From assembly GCA_963724695.1 (NCBI GenBank), contig CAVRVW010000003.1, positions 930,001 to 994,000 on the forward strand: a stretch of 64,000 bases of DNA. The letters are read 5' to 3'. The position numbers and the translations under genes were made by a program. Each line of letters opens with the position of its first letter. Positions within the stretch are counted from its first letter, which is position 1. Origin of the DNA: CAVQFD01 sp963724695. Lineage in GTDB: Bacteria; Acidobacteriota; Vicinamibacteria; Vicinamibacterales; CAVVIG01. Positions 1 through 10,224 of the stretch are shown here, one piece after another. Under the pieces are notes generated by a model, which saw nothing but the letters and a program-made list of their open reading frames with translations, made no database searches and was not told where the DNA came from.

Positions 1-1132
1 TGCCAGGGGCGGTCGAGGTGCCGGCCGTAACTGTCGGCTGCCCCCCGGGCTGGGTGGGTTGGGTCGCGGTCAATCCGCCCGGCGTCACTTCTGGCGAGAG
101 AATCGCCCCGAACGCGTATTGCGTGAGGTTGAGCCCGTACTGCTGGGCCCTGTTTCTGTTGACCTCCAGGATCTCGACGTCGATGACGATCTCGGCCCGC
201 GGTTTGTCGTTCTGGGCGATGAGCTTGCCAATGATCTCGACGACCGGCCGTGAGCCGCGCACCACAATCGTGTTGCTCGTCTTGTTCGGCTGCATCAGCG
301 GCTGGATGGCAATGCCCGTGAAGCGCACGATCGCGCTCAGGATCTGGGTGAGCTCGGTCGGGTCGGAGTGAGAGACGTAGAACGTCTGAATCACCTGCTC
401 GTCGTACTGCGCGTGCTTGGCCGTCGTGTCGGGAAAGACGAACACCGACTGTTCGCTGACCACCTTGTACGAGAGCTGGTTCATGGTCATCAGCTGGGTC
501 AGCGCCTGTTCCAGCGTGACGCCCTCGAGCGCGATGGTGACCGCGCGATCCTGGACGTCCCTGTTGTACGTGATGTTGATCCCGTGCAGTTCCCCGAGGC
601 TGTTCAGGATGTCGCGCACGCTGGTATTGGTGTAGCGGATCCGGATCGGCGTTCGCGAGGCGGGGTTCAGCAGCGGCGCTGCGGAGGCCGCGCGCGCGCG
701 CTCGCGCAGCTGCTCGATGGCGGGCCGCGGCCTGGCCGCCTCGATGCGCTGCCGGATGATCTGGTCGAGCGAGATGACCTTGGCCGCCGCCTGCCGGTTG
801 GTCGGATCGTATTCGCTCGCCAGGCGGTACTCGCCGCGCGCGGCGTCGAGCTGATCCTGCGCCTCGAACTCCCGGGCCCGGTCGAAGTGTGCGCGCGAGG
901 CGGCCAGCAGGGCCCGCTCGAGCGCGATCTTGTAGTTGGCGTTGTCCTGGTCCGATTGCGTCGCGGCGCGGTAGTGCTCCACGGCCTGATCGAGGTTCCC
1001 CTCCTTCATCGCCTGTTCGCCGCGGCTGAACGCCTGGCTCGCGGCGCAGCCGGTCGCGAGCAGCAGCACAGCCGCCACGCCGGCCCACCGCGCAAACCTC
1101 GAGAACGTCATCTGTGCTGTATGCACGGTCAT
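1..1132 (-). CDS. gspD: Secretin (GspD/PilQ type), N-terminal part, runs off window edge
   Basis: Outer-membrane secretin of a type II secretion/type IV pilus system; only about 377 N-terminal residues are inside the window. The start overlaps the preceding stop as ATGA; an in-frame ATG at 1111 is an alternative. A lipoprotein signal ends in LLLATGC. Residues about 35-150 look like TPR helices (EQAMKEGNLDQAVEHYRAA), followed by secretin N-domains with the short repeats RDILNSLGELHGINITYNRD and TGIAIQPLMQPNKTSNTIVV. The protein is the last visible gene of a seven-gene minus-strand operon. An N-terminal TPR in a lipidated secretin is the combined secretin/pilotin arrangement seen in this phylum. 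I translated it directly; it is intact as far as the edge. Confidence 0.88.
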   Translation of the reverse strand, partial: MTVHTAQMTFSRFARWAGVAAVLLLATGCAASQAFSRGEQAMKEGNLDQAVEHYRAATQSDQDNANYKIALERALLAASRAHFDRAREFEAQDQLDAARGEYRLASEYDPTNRQAAAKVISLDQIIRQRIEAARPRPAIEQLRERARAASAAPLLNPASRTPIRIRYTNTSVRDILNSLGELHGINITYNRDVQDRAVTIALEGVTLEQALTQLMTMNQLSYKVVSEQSVFVFPDTTAKHAQYDEQVIQTFYVSHSDPTELTQILSAIVRFTGIAIQPLMQPNKTSNTIVVRGSRPVVEIIGKLIAQNDKPRAEIVIDVEILEVNRNRAQQYGLNLTQYAFGAILSPEVTPGGLTATQPTQPGGQPTVTAGTSTAPG

Positions 1133-1674
1133 GATCCATTGAGCCGGATGGTCTGACGACCCCGGCCGTCTAAGTGCGCAATGTCGATCGAATCGGGACC
1201 GATCCTCAGTATCCGGTACTGGCCCAAGATTACCTCGCCCTCCCGTCCGTGTACAACGCCGCGGGCATCGCTCAAGACGGCGATGCGGGCCGCGGGTTTC
1301 TCCGGTTCGATCACGCCGATGAACTTCAGCGTGATCGGCGGCACCGCAGGCGCGGCCGGCGGACCGCTCGTTACCGGGGTCGCTGGAGGGCGGGCGATCT
1401 CCGGTGCGGGCGCCGGCGCCGACTCCGCGCGGGTCTGGAACCTGAAGAGGTTCCGGTGTGCTCCCCCTGGCTGCACCCGTTCGCGATCGAGCGCCTCGAG
1501 TTGCACATCGGGCGCGACATCCGGCGCGGCCGCCGCGTTCCCCTGGCGGCCGGCTCTCACATTAGACGTCCCAGCCGAGGTGGCGGCCGTGGGCTGCATG
1601 GCACGGTACACGACCACCGCCAGCGCAACCAGCAGGATGCCGAGCACGATCTGGCGGCCGCGTTCAGTCCACAC
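1129..1674 (-). CDS. PilP/GspC-like inner-membrane periplasmic protein
   Basis: Protein of 181 residues with one N-terminal membrane anchor (about residues 8-26), a long Ala/Pro-rich linker, and a small C-terminal beta domain from about residue 112 (PPITLKFIGVIEPEKPAARI) resembling the homology region of GspC and PilP. In those families this domain binds the periplasmic N-domains of the secretin and links it to the inner-membrane platform. Its position between a PilO-like gene and the secretin gene supports that role. It overlaps pilO by 11 bases and the secretin start by four, so translation is probably coupled. Assignment rests on context plus the weak fold signature, so PilP versus GspC is left open. 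Confidence 0.72.
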   Translation of the reverse strand: MWTERGRQIVLGILLVALAVVVYRAMQPTAATSAGTSNVRAGRQGNAAAAPDVAPDVQLEALDRERVQPGGAHRNLFRFQTRAESAPAPAPEIARPPATPVTSGPPAAPAVPPITLKFIGVIEPEKPAARIAVLSDARGVVHGREGEVILGQYRILRIGPDSIDIAHLDGRGRQTIRLNGS

Positions 1675-2239
1675 GGCCGTCAGTCCGGAAATACGTCGAC
1701 AGCGAGACGAGCAGGGTCAACACATTTTCCGACCCGCTTTCACTCAGGCTGACCTCGTCGAGGATGACAAACTCGGGGGCGCTCTCCAGTGCGAAGACGA
1801 AGTCACGGATGTCTTCGTAGTCCCCTGCCAGCTCCATCCGGATGTTCAGGCGGCTCAGGTGTTCGCCCTCCTCCACCTGTTCAGCGGCGTACTGTCGTCG
1901 CCGGTACTGCACGTTGGTCCTGGTGGCCAACGCCGGAATGCTCGCGTAGGTCATGCGGCGCGCGGCGACCAGGTTCGCCGGCAGGACCTTGCGGTAGAAC
2001 GCGTTCAGCTCTTCGTCAGCCTGGGCCTTTCCGGAAACCAGCGCCCGGGCCGCGGCTTCTTCCCGCTCCGCGGCCTGCCTGGCTGTGGCCGCGAGCGCCG
2101 CCCGGTCCGCCGCGCCCGCGGATCTCGTCGCCAGCGGCCGGACCACCAGGGCGTACGCCAGGAGGTTGGCCAGCAGCGCCAGCCCCAGGGGAAGCAGCAC
2201 GACGCGCTTCTCGGCGTAGATGCGCTTGAGCAAGGTCAT
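1664..2239 (-). CDS. pilO: PilO-like pseudopilus assembly protein
   Basis: Protein of 191 residues: one transmembrane helix at about 13-35, a coiled-coil Ala/Glu-rich stretch to about residue 75, then a ferredoxin-like periplasmic domain containing LNIRMELAGDYEDIRDFVFA and ending in SLSTYFRTDG. This is the build of PilO/GspM, which pairs with PilN/GspL in the inner-membrane assembly platform. The start overlaps the pilN stop as ATGA. It is intact, unlike its upstream neighbours pilM, gspE and gspF. Confidence 0.82.
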   Translation of the reverse strand: MTLLKRIYAEKRVVLLPLGLALLANLLAYALVVRPLATRSAGAADRAALAATARQAAEREEAAARALVSGKAQADEELNAFYRKVLPANLVAARRMTYASIPALATRTNVQYRRRQYAAEQVEEGEHLSRLNIRMELAGDYEDIRDFVFALESAPEFVILDEVSLSESGSENVLTLLVSLSTYFRTDGRVD

Positions 2240-2859
2240 CGTCGACCCCCGGCGTCCGGCGGCGCCTGCGCCTGCCCCGCTGCCTCGACCGCCGGCTTCG
2301 GGGCCGCCGGAGGCAGATACGTCGTCTCGATGGCGGCGACCAGCTGCCCGCCGTCGTTGACGAATTCATCGCGCGACAGCAGGTTCGTGAAGGCGCCGCT
2401 CGATTCGAGCTTCTCCATGAACGCGTCGACGTCGTCCACGCCGCGCGCGACGACGGAGATGCCGAGCGCGACGCGTCCTTGGTCGCCGACGATGGGACGC
2501 ACGGCCGTGATACGCACGTTGGCCGGCAAGGTGGACTCGAACGTGTTGAACAATGCCGTCCAGGAGAACGTGCGGCGATCGATGAGATCGTTGGCCAGCT
2601 TGGCCTCGACCGACGCCGCCGCGATCTGCGCCGTATTCACGCTCGCCCGCAGGCTGGTCGCCGCCTTTCGGAGGTCTGCGGCGCGCGCTTCGTCCTGCGA
2701 GGCCTGGAGGGCCAGCTCGGTGTCGCTGCGGGAGTAGCGCAGAATGCGCGACACGTTGACGACCGTCGCGGCCGCGACGAGCCCCGCGAGCACCACTATC
2801 CATGCCCGCACCGCGCGGTCGTTGTAGAACGGGCGGGTCGACAGGTTCGCGCGCAGCAT
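2236..2859 (-). CDS. pilN: PilN-like pseudopilus assembly protein
   Basis: About 207 residues beginning LRANLSTRPFYNDRAVRAW, the typical PilN opening whose N-terminal peptide docks on PilM. One transmembrane helix lies at about 20-42, followed by a coiled coil and a periplasmic ferredoxin-like domain (LPANVRITAVRPIVGDQGRV). The reading frame is open further upstream and runs into the pilM tail, but the sequence TAATG at the junction (TAA at 2861-2859, ATG at 2859-2857) shows that the natural arrangement is a pilM stop overlapping a pilN start; the apparent fusion comes from one extra G in a G5 run. Confidence 0.82.
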   Translation of the reverse strand: MLRANLSTRPFYNDRAVRAWIVVLAGLVAAATVVNVSRILRYSRSDTELALQASQDEARAADLRKAATSLRASVNTAQIAAASVEAKLANDLIDRRTFSWTALFNTFESTLPANVRITAVRPIVGDQGRVALGISVVARGVDDVDAFMEKLESSGAFTNLLSRDEFVNDGGQLVAAIETTYLPPAAPKPAVEAAGQAQAPPDAGGRR

Positions 2860-3842
2860 TACGCGGCCTGCCCCCTCGAGCAACAGGCCGACCAGCGGCG
2901 CCAGCGTGTCGAGCAGGGCCGGGCTGGCGCTGATGCGATCGGTCAGCGCGGCGCCGGCTCGGGATCGACCGTCTCGACCGACACGCCCGACGCGCTGGTC
3001 CAGCATCCGGCGGATCTCGTCGACCTTCGCGTCAGGGCCGTCGCCGGCGGTCGACGCGCCCGTGAGCAGCACGCGGCCGAAACCCGTGCCGCCCAGCCGG
3101 TCCTCGTAGTACATCGCCGTCTGGTGGACGAGATCGCGCCAGCGTCTCGTCCGCCTCCGCGCCGCGCGTCCTGAAGAAGATCAGATGCTGGTCGCGAAGG
3201 ATGGCCATCGACGCGTAGTCGGCGGCCACGTTGACCAGCAGCCAGTCGCCGCTCGGCCGGTGCCCGACGCCAGCACCGCGTTGATCACGTTGAAGGTCGA
3301 GATGTCGACGATGCCCGCCTGGGCGCCCGCCGCGTCACACAGCGCCTTCGTACTCGCGGACGACGTCGCGGCGCGCCAGCGCTGACGACGAACTCCTGCC
3401 CCTCGGCGGAGCGCTCCCCGGCAAAGTAGCTGACCTGCGCCGCTTCGATGGGGAACGGGGCGCGTCTTGCGCACCTGCCAGCGGATCAGCTGGTCGAGAT
3501 CGCTGCGCGTCGGCGGGCACCTGCTCGAAGCGCACGAGCGACACCTTCGCCACCGGATCGGGCACGACGAGGCCGATCCGTCGCGGCCGCCCGACGCTGT
3601 CGAGGACCCGGCCGAGCGCGCCGGCGACCGCGGCGCGGTCGTGGAGGTTCTCCGCCGTCAGCGACGGCGACGAGGGCGCCGTCCGGCAGCGGCTCGGACG
3701 CGTGGCGCCACCACCGTCGGCGCGCCGCCGCGGATCTCGAGCGCGGCGGCCGAAATGCGGCGTGCGGCGAGCTCGACGGCGACCGGCGGCGGCGCCGCCG
3801 CGGCGAGCGACCACCACGGCGATGACGAAGACACGTCGGGGC

Positions 3843-3846
<4 letters not shown>
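2859..3846 (-). CDS. pilM: PilM-like actin-fold protein, frameshifted in this sequence
   Basis: Cytoplasmic actin-like ATPase-fold protein of the PilMNO platform. It starts with ATGA overlapping the gspE stop (MSPDVSSSSPWWSLAAA). Homologous segments lie in alternating frames: LVAVTAENLHDRAAVAGALG, IGLVVPDPVAKVSLVRFEQV, FVVSALARRDVVREYE, IVDISTFNVINAVLASG, and GGTGFGRVLLTGASTAGDG. These match the usual PilM order. At least five frameshifts are needed to join them, and the C-terminal one is a single extra G that removes the TAA overlapping pilN. I regard the gene as functional in the organism and damaged only in the consensus. Confidence 0.72.
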
Positions 3847-5499
<1,653 letters not shown>

Positions 5500-5500
<1 letters not shown>

Positions 5501-6726
5501 CAGCTCAGCACCGAGCTCAGCTGGAAGAGCGGCATGTACAGCGCCAGCAGCAGGCCGGCGATGACGATGCCCATGATGACGAGCAGCACCGGCTCGACCA
5601 GCGTCACGAACCGCTCCATGTTGGTCGCGATCTCCTCGTCGTAGAAGTCGGCGACGGTGTTCAGCATGTCCTGCAGCGCGCCGGTCGACTCGCCGACTTC
5701 CGCCATCTTGCACGGCCACATCCGGAAAGACGTGGCGCGCCTCGAGCGCGGCCGCGAACGACTGCCCTTCGCGCACCCTCGCCGTCACGACCTCGAGCTC
5801 GCCGGCGATGTAGCTGGTTGCCGATCGACTGCGCGGCGATGTCGAGCGCGTTGACGAGCGGCAGGCCGCCGCCGAGCAGCGTGGCCAGCGTGCGCGCCAT
5901 CTGCGACGTCGCGAACTTCTTGGCGATCTCGCCCACGACCGGGACGCGCAGGATCAGGCGATCGAAGCGCGCCTTCTGGCCCGGGCTGGCGGATCCAGAG
6001 CACGAACGCCGCCGATCGCGGCCGCCAGCGCCGACGATCAGACAGCAGGATCAGCTGCTCGCGCACCACGATCGAGACGCGCACGATGATCCGCGTGATG
6101 CAGCGGCAGCTCGGCGCCGAAGCTCGCGTAGAAGTCGGTGAAGGCCGGCACGACCTTCAGGACGATGATCGCTGACCAGGACGAGGGCGAGCGAGATGAG
6201 GATGGCCGGATAGATCAGCGCGGAGACCGTCTTCCGCTTCACGGTCGCGATGATCTTCGTGTACTCGACGAACCGCCGGAGCACCGCGTCGAGGCTGCCG
6301 CTCCGCTCGCCGGCGAGCAGCGACGCCGTGTAGACGCTCGGGAGGAGCCCGCCGTGCGCCGCGAACGCGTCGGAGAGCGCCGCGCCGCGCTCGGACCCGC
6401 TCGTGGACGTCGTCCAGCACGCCTGCGGAAGATCGGCGATTCGACCCGGCGCTTCAGCAGATCGAGCGATTGCACGAGCGGCATCCCCGCCTTGAGCAGC
6501 GTCGCCAGTTCCTGGTTGAAGACCAGAAACTCGCCGCGTCGGAATTCGCCGCGACGCTGGCGGCAGCTGCAGCGACAGCCCGCCGATCGACGCCCTTCGG
6601 CTGCAGCGACAGGACGTAGAGCCCCTTCTCCTCGAGCTCGTGCCGCAGGCGCGTCTCGTTCTCGGCCGTGTAGATGCCCTCGACGATCTCCCCGCTCGGG
6701 GACGCAAGGCGGCAGCGGAACTCCAT
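5500..6726 (-). CDS. gspF: Secretion platform membrane protein GspF/PilC, frameshifted
   Basis: Polytopic inner-membrane platform protein. It begins MEFRCRLASPSGEIVEGIYT, and homologous pieces follow in different frames: FLVFNQELATLLKAGMPLVQ (first T2SSF domain), LLAGERSGSLDAVLRRFVEY, TVSALIYPAILISLALVLVS (membrane helix), FATSQMARTLATLLGGGLPL (second T2SSF domain), and MAEVGESTGALQDMLN before the last helices ending QLSSVLS. Domain order and total length (about 408 residues) match the family. Six or more frameshifts interrupt it. It is the promoter-proximal gene of the operon; a consensus -10 box lies about 50 bases upstream. Confidence 0.82.
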
Positions 6727-6777
6727 TGGCTAGGGTCCGCCCGCAACAGGTTGTCAGCGTGGACATTACAGTTCCGG

Positions 6778-6810
6778 ATTATATATCGGCGCTTTGAGGG
6801 CCAAAGCGCC
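6778..6810 (-). promoter_or_regulatory. Probable promoter of the gspF operon with inverted repeat
   Basis: On the minus strand a perfect TATAAT lies at 6783-6778, about 52 bases before the gspF ATG. Where the -35 box should sit there is instead a 9-bp perfect inverted repeat, GGCGCTTTG / CAAAGCGCC with a 5-base spacer (6788-6810). No good -35 is visible, which would fit a promoter controlled by a factor bound to the repeat; the hairpin could equally be the terminator of the upstream minus-strand gene. Confidence 0.5.
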
Positions 6811-6880
6811 TGCTGAAGGCTTTAGACCGTGCAGGCGCCGCGAAAAGCTGGTCCTGCGCCGGAACACGCCGGTCGGAAGG

Positions 6881-7790
6881 TCAGCGCGGATCGACGAAGG
6901 CGTGGAACACCCGGACACCGAGCTCGCGCGGGTCCTTGCGTCGCCGCCTCGGGACGTGGGCGGGAACGACGACTTGTCGACGTCGAGATCCGCATCTCGG
7001 CCATTTCGGCGTCGCCGAGCTGGGCCGCCTGCAATCTTCGACTCCGCAAGCGTCCGCTGTCAGGGCCCAGCGTGAAGTCGTCGACCGTCTGTCCGTCCGA
7101 CGCACGACCTGCACCTGCTGGCGGCCCACGCAACTCGCCGCCGGGGCTATCGAGGTCGAGAAAGAGGATGGCGTCCTTCTTCGGGTTCTTGAAGGCCAGG
7201 ATCGCCTCCTTCTTCGTCCACTGCCACTCGATCATCGCGTTGTCGCCCGCGACTCGGCCTGGTGCCAGCCGTCCTTGAACACGGTGAAGAGGTTGTCGGT
7301 CTGCGGCAGCAGCTCCAGGCGGGCCACGCGGTATGCGCGCTGCCCGACATCGTCGCCGGTGAGGGGCAGGCGGTCTGCTCTCCGGACGGCTGGCTCTTGA
7401 CCGTATGCAGTCCGATGTTGATGGTGGCATCGCCGACGTACGGAAACACGGGCACGAAGATCGTGCGCGTGTACTCGATCGTCTGGCCAGGCTTCCACTG
7501 GCTCGTCGGCATCGGCGGATTGTGGTCGTCGTCTCCACATCCGCTCTTCGTCGGCGTCGACGACGTGCACGAAGACGCGGTAGTCCTCGGCGAACGCCGC
7601 GCGCTTCGGCGACGACGAACTTGTAGGTCAGGTCGAGTGGACTCCCGGCCGGCGCGCGCTCGTGGTTGAGGGTCAGCGTCGGCGTCGCGACGGGCGGTGC
7701 AGGCGGCTCGGCGCCGCCGCACGACCACGCCGTGATGAGCACTGCAGCGGTCGACGCGAACCGGATCGATCGGACGATGGATGAGGGCAT
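6881..7790 (-). CDS. Exported protein of unknown function, frameshifted
   Basis: Begins MPSSIVRSIRFASTAAVLI, a Sec signal ending near AWSCGGAEPP; a lipoprotein is possible but the lipobox is poor. After a Pro-rich linker the mature protein reads LTLNHERAPAGSPLDLTYKF, then in shifted frames VFVHVVDADEER, NPPMPTSQWKPGQTIEYTRT, GDATINIGLHTVKSQ, MIEWQWTKKEAILAFKNPKK and DAILFLDLDSPGGE, ending RVFHAFVDPR. This looks like two beta-sandwich modules in a protein of about 300 residues. I do not recognise a named family; a similar protein of unknown role is expected in related Acidobacteriota. Several frameshifts break the ORF. It is transcribed divergently from the shell-protein gene. Confidence 0.6.
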
Positions 7791-7901
7791 GCCGCAGAGA
7801 TCGTACCGGATCTGCCCCAGTGACGCAACGGAAACACGGCCGGGCGCGCGAGACGTTGTGCTACAGTTTTCGCGGCCGCAAGGCCTGGAAGAAGGATCAG
7901 G

Positions 7902-8183
7902 ATGCCGCAGGACGCACTCGGGATGGTCGAGACCAAAGGGCTCATCGGATCGGTGGAGGCAGCCGACGCAATGGTGAAAGCGGCCAACGTGGTCCTGGTC
8001 GGCAAGGAATACATCGGCGCCGGTTACGTCACGGTCCTCGTGCGCGGCGACGTCGGCGCCGTCAAGGCGGCGACCGACGCCGGCGCGGCTGCCGCTCGAC
8101 GCGTCGGCGAGCTCGTCTCGGTGCATGTGATTCCCCGTCCCCACGCCGAAGTCGAGCGGATCCTTCCACAGGGCTCGAACTGA
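7902..8183 (+). CDS. Bacterial microcompartment hexameric shell protein (BMC-H)
   Basis: Complete 93-residue single-BMC-domain protein. It opens with the family signature ALGMVETKGLIGSVEAADAM and continues KAANVVLVGKEYIGAGYVTV then VRGDVGAVKAATDAGAAAA, the edge lysine and pore-region pattern of EutM/PduA/CcmK shell hexamers. Such proteins tile the facets of protein-shelled organelles and carry a central pore for small metabolites. The gene sits 22 bases before an acylating aldehyde dehydrogenase, the enzyme usually found inside catabolic microcompartments. No second shell protein (BMC-P or BMC-T) is visible in the window, so other shell genes must lie elsewhere in the genome. Confidence 0.95.
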   Translation: MPQDALGMVETKGLIGSVEAADAMVKAANVVLVGKEYIGAGYVTVLVRGDVGAVKAATDAGAAAARRVGELVSVHVIPRPHAEVERILPQGSN

Positions 8184-8205
8184 CGCGCCTGTAGGCTGAT
8201 CTGAC

Positions 8206-9921
8206 ATGGCGGACGCCGCCCTTCCCCAGACCGATCGCGATCTCGCCTCGATCGCCCAGGCGCGCGCGCTGGCGCGGCGCGCGAAACAGGCGGCCGCAAC
8301 GCTCGCCGAGTTCTCTCAGGAGCAGATCGACGCGATCGTGGATGCGATGGCCGCTGCGGCCCGCCCCCAGGCCGAGGCGTTTGCGACGCTCGCCGTCGAA
8401 GAGACGGGCTACGGTGTCGTCGCCGACAAGATCCAGAAGAACCTGTTCGCCTCCGACACGGTCTACGAGTTCATCCGGCCGATGAAGACCGTGGGCGTCG
8501 TCGTCGCGAGACGAGCGACCGCCGCGTCATTGAGATCGCCGAGCCATTCGGCGTGGTCGCTGCCGTCGTGCCATCGACCAATCCGACGTCGACGGCCATC
8601 TACAAGATTCTGATCGCGCTCAAGGCGCAGGTGCGCCATCGTGCTGAGCCCGCACCCTTCGGCGGTTCGATGCATCACCCGCGTCGCCGAGGTGCTCGAG
8701 GAGGCCGCGCGACGCGCGGGCGCTCCCGACGGCGCCGTCTCGTGGATGACGACGGTGACGCTCGAAGGCACGCAGGAGCTGATGAAGCACCGCGACGTGG
8801 CGGTCATTCTCGCCACGGGCGGGATGGGGCTCGTCCGCGCGGCCTATAGCGCCGGCAAGCCGGCCTACGGCGTCGGCCCCGGCAACGCCCCGGCGTACAT
8901 CGAGCGCACGGCGGACGTCCCCAAGGCCGTCCGCGACATCATCACGGGCAAGACGTTCGACAACGGCGTGCTCTGCTCGTCCGAGAACTCGGTGGTGGTC
9001 GACGAGGCGATCGCCGAGGAGGTCAAGCGGGAATTCCAGGCGCAGGGCGGGTACTTCATGTCGGCGGCCGAGATCGACGCGGTGGCCAAAGTGCTGGTCA
9101 CGCCGCAGCGGCTGCCCAATCCCGCCCTCGTCGGAAAGTCCGCGACGTTCGTCGCCGCGAAGTGCGGCCTCACGGTTCCCGCCGACACCCGCGTGCTCAT
9201 CGCGCCGCTCGCCGGCGTTGGCCGCGACTACCCGTTGTCGATCGAGAAGCTCTGTCCGGTGCTCTCCTTCTACGTCGTTCAGCGACTGGCGGGAAGGCTG
9301 CGAGCGCTGCAAACAGATTCTCCGTTACGGCGGGATGGGCCACACGATGTCCATCCATTCCCAGAACGATCAGGTGATCCTGGAGTTCGGCCTCAAGAAG
9401 CCGGCGTTCCGCATCATCGTCAACTCGCCGGCGACGCTCGGCTCGATCGGCTTGACGACAGGACTCGACCCTGCGATGACGCTCGGGTGCGGAGGGTACG
9501 GCGGGAACATCACCTCGGACAACATCTCGCCGCGTCACCTGCTGAACATCAAGCGCCTGGCCTACGAGATCGCGCCGGCCGCCGCCCGGCTCGAGAAGTC
9601 CCCGACCGCCGTCGGGGATCGCCGGCCTGGAGGAATCCCCGCCGAGGCGCTGACCTCCCGAATCGACCAGTTTCTGGGCGCCAGGGGATACCGGGCCGAG
9701 CCCTCGGAACCCCCGGCGAGCCCCCTCGGAGTCCCCTGGGCGCGGCTCAGGCTCCGCTGGACGCCGCCACGCCCCTCGACTTCGTCTGCGAAGAGGACGT
9801 TCGGAAGGCCCTTCAAGCCGGCCGGCAGCTGGTCGTCGCCGAGCGAGCCATCATCACGCCGGCGGCGCGGGAGCTTGGAGAGACCCACCGCGTGTTTGTC
9901 GCGCCTCCCTGGCGGGGGTAG
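8206..9921 (+). CDS. CoA-acylating aldehyde dehydrogenase of a microcompartment (EutE/PduP-like), frameshifted
   Basis: Converts an aldehyde to acyl-CoA with NAD+ inside a microcompartment. Segments in order: ALARRAKQAAATLAEFSQEQ; FGVVAAVVPSTNPTSTAIYK; LATGGMGLVRAAYSAGKPAY; the catalytic cysteine motif NGVLCSSEN; GHTMSIHSQNDQVILEFG; and LGCGGYGGNITSDNISPRHL. These are diagnostic of EutE/PduP rather than ordinary aldehyde dehydrogenases. Four frameshifts (near 8510, 8632, 9280 and 9745) break it. After the core, a Pro-rich linker leads to an unusual tail containing FVCEEDVRKALQAGRQLV and RAIITPAARELGETH, which resembles the N-terminal motif of EutQ/EutT and may act in cargo targeting. The full length would be about 570 residues, longer than typical EutE (about 465). 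Confidence 0.85.
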
Positions 9922-10224
9922 GGGTCTCCCAGGCGCTCTCTCGGGCGTGCGCCGGAGGAACGCCGGCCTGGATTGCTCGTTCCTGCTGAATCTGTTGGAC
10001 TTAGTTGACCAACTCAGCGACTGGATGATAGGATTCGAGAGCCGTAGCGAGGGGCGTGACCCCTTGCCGCAGGCGGGGGCCGCCGCCCTCCGCGCTACAC
10101 GACCCGGCGACGCGGCACCAGCCGATAAGACAGGGGTGCCTGCCCGCCACGTGACAACCCGGAGCCCCCGCTGAGGGGGGTGACTTACGACCGGTTGCCT
10201 GGGGACCGGCCGCGGAGCGCCCGA
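9922..10224 (+). other. Intergenic stretch before mltD
   Basis: No convincing gene. A possible promoter consists of TTGACC at 10005-10010 and TAGGAT at 10029-10034 with an 18-base spacer, about 190 bases upstream of the mltD ATG. A GTG at 10180 extends the mltD frame upstream but has a purine run directly against it rather than at ribosome-binding distance. Confidence 0.3.

Noticed and set aside
2236..3114. Natural PilM-PilN fusion protein
   Set aside because: The TAATG overlap one frame away and the G5 run explain the fused frame by one extra base.
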